Assembly (NCBI RefSeq): GCF_021354595.1
Contig: NZ_JADWYJ010000004.1
Span: forward strand, 601,377-665,376
Source: Maribellus sp. CM-23
GTDB lineage: Bacteria; Bacteroidota; Bacteroidia; Bacteroidales; Prolixibacteraceae
Direction of reading: 5' to 3'
DNA: 64,000 bases
In this document: piece by piece, positions 62,179-64,000 of the stretch
Layout of the letters: every line of letters begins with the position of its first letter
How positions within the stretch are numbered: position 1 is the stretch's first letter
The notes under the pieces: generated by a model
What the model was told of the DNA's origin: nothing
Seen by the model: only the letters and a program-made list of their open reading frames with translations
The model's database searches: none
Translations under genes and position numbers: made by a program

Positions 62179-63123
62179 TTAGAAGTATCGTGGCGAAACC
62201 ACTTCTTCTTTTCTGAATTTAAGTTCGTACGACACCATAATTTCGTGGGTTCCGTTGTTGTGGTGCTTGATGTTGTTGGTGGCAAAATCGATCGCATAAC
62301 CAACGCGCAACTTTTTGTCGAAAATCCACTGGGCAATAAAGCCGTAAGAAGATCCGGTACGGTACATGGCTCCCAGCCAGAGTTTTTCTTTGATCAGGAA
62401 GTTTCCTGAAAAGTCCATTTGAAGGGGAGTACCTGTTTCCGATGTAAACGATGCTTTAGTCAGCATCGTTGGTTTGAATTTAACATCCTCACCTAAATCG
62501 AAAACCGCACCGGCAATCAGGAAATAGTGTCTGATTTCTGCCTGAACAGCGGCACTTTGCATATCGGAGTCAAGCTTTACATTCAATACCCTCGGAACAG
62601 AAAACCCAAGATAGGCCCGCTTGCTGTAAAGAAAGGCTCCAACACCAAAGTTGGGTTTCACGCTGCTTATTCTCCCAATAAAGTTGGGGTCGTTGGGATC
62701 AATAATACTGTAATCCTGGAGGTTGTTGGTATAGTTTACAAATCCACCTTTTAATCCCAGTCTCAAATTGGTACGTTCACTAATCGGAACCAAATAAGAG
62801 TAGTCGGCAGAAATATCAAAACGCTTAACCATCCCAACTTTATCTCCAATTACATTTAAACCTAAGGCAACGCGTTCATTTCTAAGCGGAGCTTGGAGTG
62901 AAAAAGTAAATGTTTCAGGTGCACCATTCCATCCTGTCCATTGATTTCTGGCCAGTGCCATAAAGCCTACCGACTCCCATGTCCCTGCATAAGCAGGGTT
63001 GATGGTTTGCGTATTAAACATGTACTGAGTGTACATTGGGTCCTGTTGGGCGTTAGAAGTGAATGTCGTCAATGCAATTGCCAGGATCCCTAAAGCTTTG
63101 ATAATATTTAATTTCGTTTTCAT
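62179..63123 (-). CDS. PorP/SprF-family type IX secretion membrane protein
   Basis: 314 residues from the ATG at 63123; a longer frame begins at 63168, with its ATG overlapping the stop codon of the upstream gene (possible coupling), but the signal peptide starts at MKTKLNIIKALGILAIALTT. The mature protein opens QQDPMYTQYMFNTQTINPAY followed by AGTWESVGFMALARNQW, a PorP/SprF hallmark, and continues as an outer-membrane beta-barrel (SYLVPISERTNLRLGLKGGF, VGYAIDFATNN). These proteins cooperate with T9SS substrates of the CHU_C type, and the gene immediately upstream encodes one, so the pair is likely one export unit. Confidence 0.93.
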   Translation of the reverse strand: MKTKLNIIKALGILAIALTTFTSNAQQDPMYTQYMFNTQTINPAYAGTWESVGFMALARNQWTGWNGAPETFTFSLQAPLRNERVALGLNVIGDKVGMVKRFDISADYSYLVPISERTNLRLGLKGGFVNYTNNLQDYSIIDPNDPNFIGRISSVKPNFGVGAFLYSKRAYLGFSVPRVLNVKLDSDMQSAAVQAEIRHYFLIAGAVFDLGEDVKFKPTMLTKASFTSETGTPLQMDFSGNFLIKEKLWLGAMYRTGSSYGFIAQWIFDKKLRVGYAIDFATNNIKHHNNGTHEIMVSYELKFRKEEVVSPRYF

Positions 63124-63167
63124 CGTTCTTTCTTTTTTTGGATTCAACATTTCATTAATCATTACCA

Positions 63168-64000
63168 TTAATTATTTAGGAATATTGTTCCTGTAATTGG
63201 ATCAGTTCCATTATTCAGATAGAGGATATAGAAATAGGTCGCTGTGGGAAGATTATCCCTGCCAACCTGCATCTTATTGGTTGATTTACCATCCCACCAT
63301 GCATCCTGGTAGCTCCATCTTTGGGTATTGCCATAGTTGGCTTTTTCGTAAACCTTGTTACCCCAACGGTTGAATATCTCTATTTTGGCATCCGGATATT
63401 CTTCTTCGAATAATAAATCACCGGTTTCACAGGTAAATATTATTTCAAAATAGTCATTGTGAGTATCTCCGTTCGGAGAGAATCCATTCGGGATGAATAA
63501 TTCACATCCTTCGGCTTCTCCACCTCCACCTTCGATTGAAGGTACGTAATCATCTCTCCAGTCACGTACTCCAATAATGGTGTCTGAATCCTGCAATGGA
63601 GCATTTGAGCCAATAGCGTTTAGTCCGTGAAGCCACTCTTCACTTGTGTCATATGAATCGTATGCATCATCTAATCCGTCACCGTCAAGGTCCGATCCAA
63701 TGTAGTCGACGTCAGCAATTGTATCATGCGGAGTTTTATCCCATCCTTCAATGTAATCAGGTATTCCATCTCCATCCGAATCTTCATCCAGATAATCCGG
63801 GATTCCGTCCAGATCCATATCAATTGGTTCGTAATAAACACCCAAGTCGTCGTATTGATCATCCCATCCGTTTCCGTTCGAGTCAGAGCCCAGTGGAGGA
63901 TAGTAGTCAAGTCCTTGATCAACTCCACCATTTTCAGCATACTGAATGCCTTCTGTAATGGTTTGCTGCCATTCAATGTTGTCCGGAATTCCGTCGTTGT
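63168..64000 (-). CDS. Large surface protein with CHU_C (gliding motility-associated) C-terminal domain, 5' part outside the window
   Basis: 276 complete codons are visible and the frame is open at the right edge, so the start is missing. The N-terminal visible part has thrombospondin type 3-like calcium-binding repeats (NDGIPDNIEW, DLDGIPDYLDEDSDGDGIPD, DGLDDAYDSYDT). The last about 105 residues are the CHU_C/type B T9SS sorting domain: CELFIPNGFSPNGDTHNDYF, AKIEIFNRWGNKVYEK, WWDGKS, TATYFYILYLNNG. The protein should be secreted by the type IX system and kept on the cell surface. It forms a pair with the PorP/SprF gene downstream. Function in adhesion or gliding cannot be told. Confidence 0.93.
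   Translation of the reverse strand, partial: NDGIPDNIEWQQTITEGIQYAENGGVDQGLDYYPPLGSDSNGNGWDDQYDDLGVYYEPIDMDLDGIPDYLDEDSDGDGIPDYIEGWDKTPHDTIADVDYIGSDLDGDGLDDAYDSYDTSEEWLHGLNAIGSNAPLQDSDTIIGVRDWRDDYVPSIEGGGGEAEGCELFIPNGFSPNGDTHNDYFEIIFTCETGDLLFEEEYPDAKIEIFNRWGNKVYEKANYGNTQRWSYQDAWWDGKSTNKMQVGRDNLPTATYFYILYLNNGTDPITGTIFLNN

Noticed and set aside
1..64000. CRISPR arrays, insertion sequences or phage genes
   Set aside because: No regularly spaced repeats, transposase motifs or phage structural genes were seen on either strand.

Overview
The window comes from a Bacteroidota chromosome. It has two SusC/SusD pairs, a hybrid two-component regulator, an ECF sigma/FecR pair, type IX secretion (T9SS) proteins, promoter -7 boxes of the TAnnTTTG type, and starts without Shine-Dalgarno sequences. 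The enzyme load and gene style resemble free-living or gut-associated Bacteroidales/Marinilabiliales (Prolixibacteraceae-like); that placement is an inference.

Layout. (1) 1-3083: the 3' part of a secreted M60-type metalloprotease carrying a FISUMP domain and a T9SS sorting tail, then a thioredoxin-like protein. (2) 3279-19106, polysaccharide utilisation locus A: SusC, SusD, a Big_2/discoidin-like surface lipoprotein, an HTCS regulator, a GH105 unsaturated-uronyl hydrolase, a GH2 enzyme and a GH29 fucosidase. It closes with a perfect 17-bp bidirectional terminator. (3) 19107-20069: non-coding, holding a truncated copy of a tRNA 3' end. (4) 20070-60412, locus B: AT-rich ECF sigma and FecR anti-sigma genes, an STN-containing SusC, SusD, then a co-directional run of secreted enzymes (PIG-L deacetylase, metallophosphatase-PA14, two GH78, an unassigned 553-aa protein, DUF4091, GH95, DUF5009 acyltransferase, alpha/beta hydrolase, Gfo/Idh/MocA protein, GH92, GH95-like, GH2-like, GH36-like, lysoplasmalogenase-like, GH43-like, sialate-O-acetylesterase-like). 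(5) 60792-60866: an intact tRNA-Arg(CCG) on the minus strand. (6) 61048-64000: ordinary chromosomal genes (HD hydrolase, BFD-like 2Fe-2S protein, PorP/SprF, and a CHU_C-domain surface protein running off the window).

Main observation. The last 17 nt of tRNA-Arg(CCG), with its terminator and downstream flank, are repeated in direct orientation about 41.4 kb away (19284-19368 and 60712-60808; the inner 47 nt are identical). Everything between is locus B. This is the footprint of a genomic island inserted at a tRNA 3' end, here a complete glycan-degradation locus with its own sigma/anti-sigma regulation placed beside an older HTCS-regulated locus. No integrase is visible, so mobility is lost or was provided in trans.

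How the genes fit. SusC/SusD pairs bind and import oligosaccharides. The lipoprotein and periplasmic hydrolases of locus B are matched by family to removal of L-rhamnose (GH78), L-fucose/L-galactose (GH95), D-galactose (GH36, GH2), D-mannose (GH92), arabinose/xylose or galactose (GH43) and O-acetyl groups (esterase). A PIG-L deacetylase and a membrane acyltransferase may edit acetyl groups. No sulfatase or polysaccharide lyase is present, so the target looks like a branched, rhamnose- and fucose-containing, acetylated glycan; its identity cannot be read from sequence alone.
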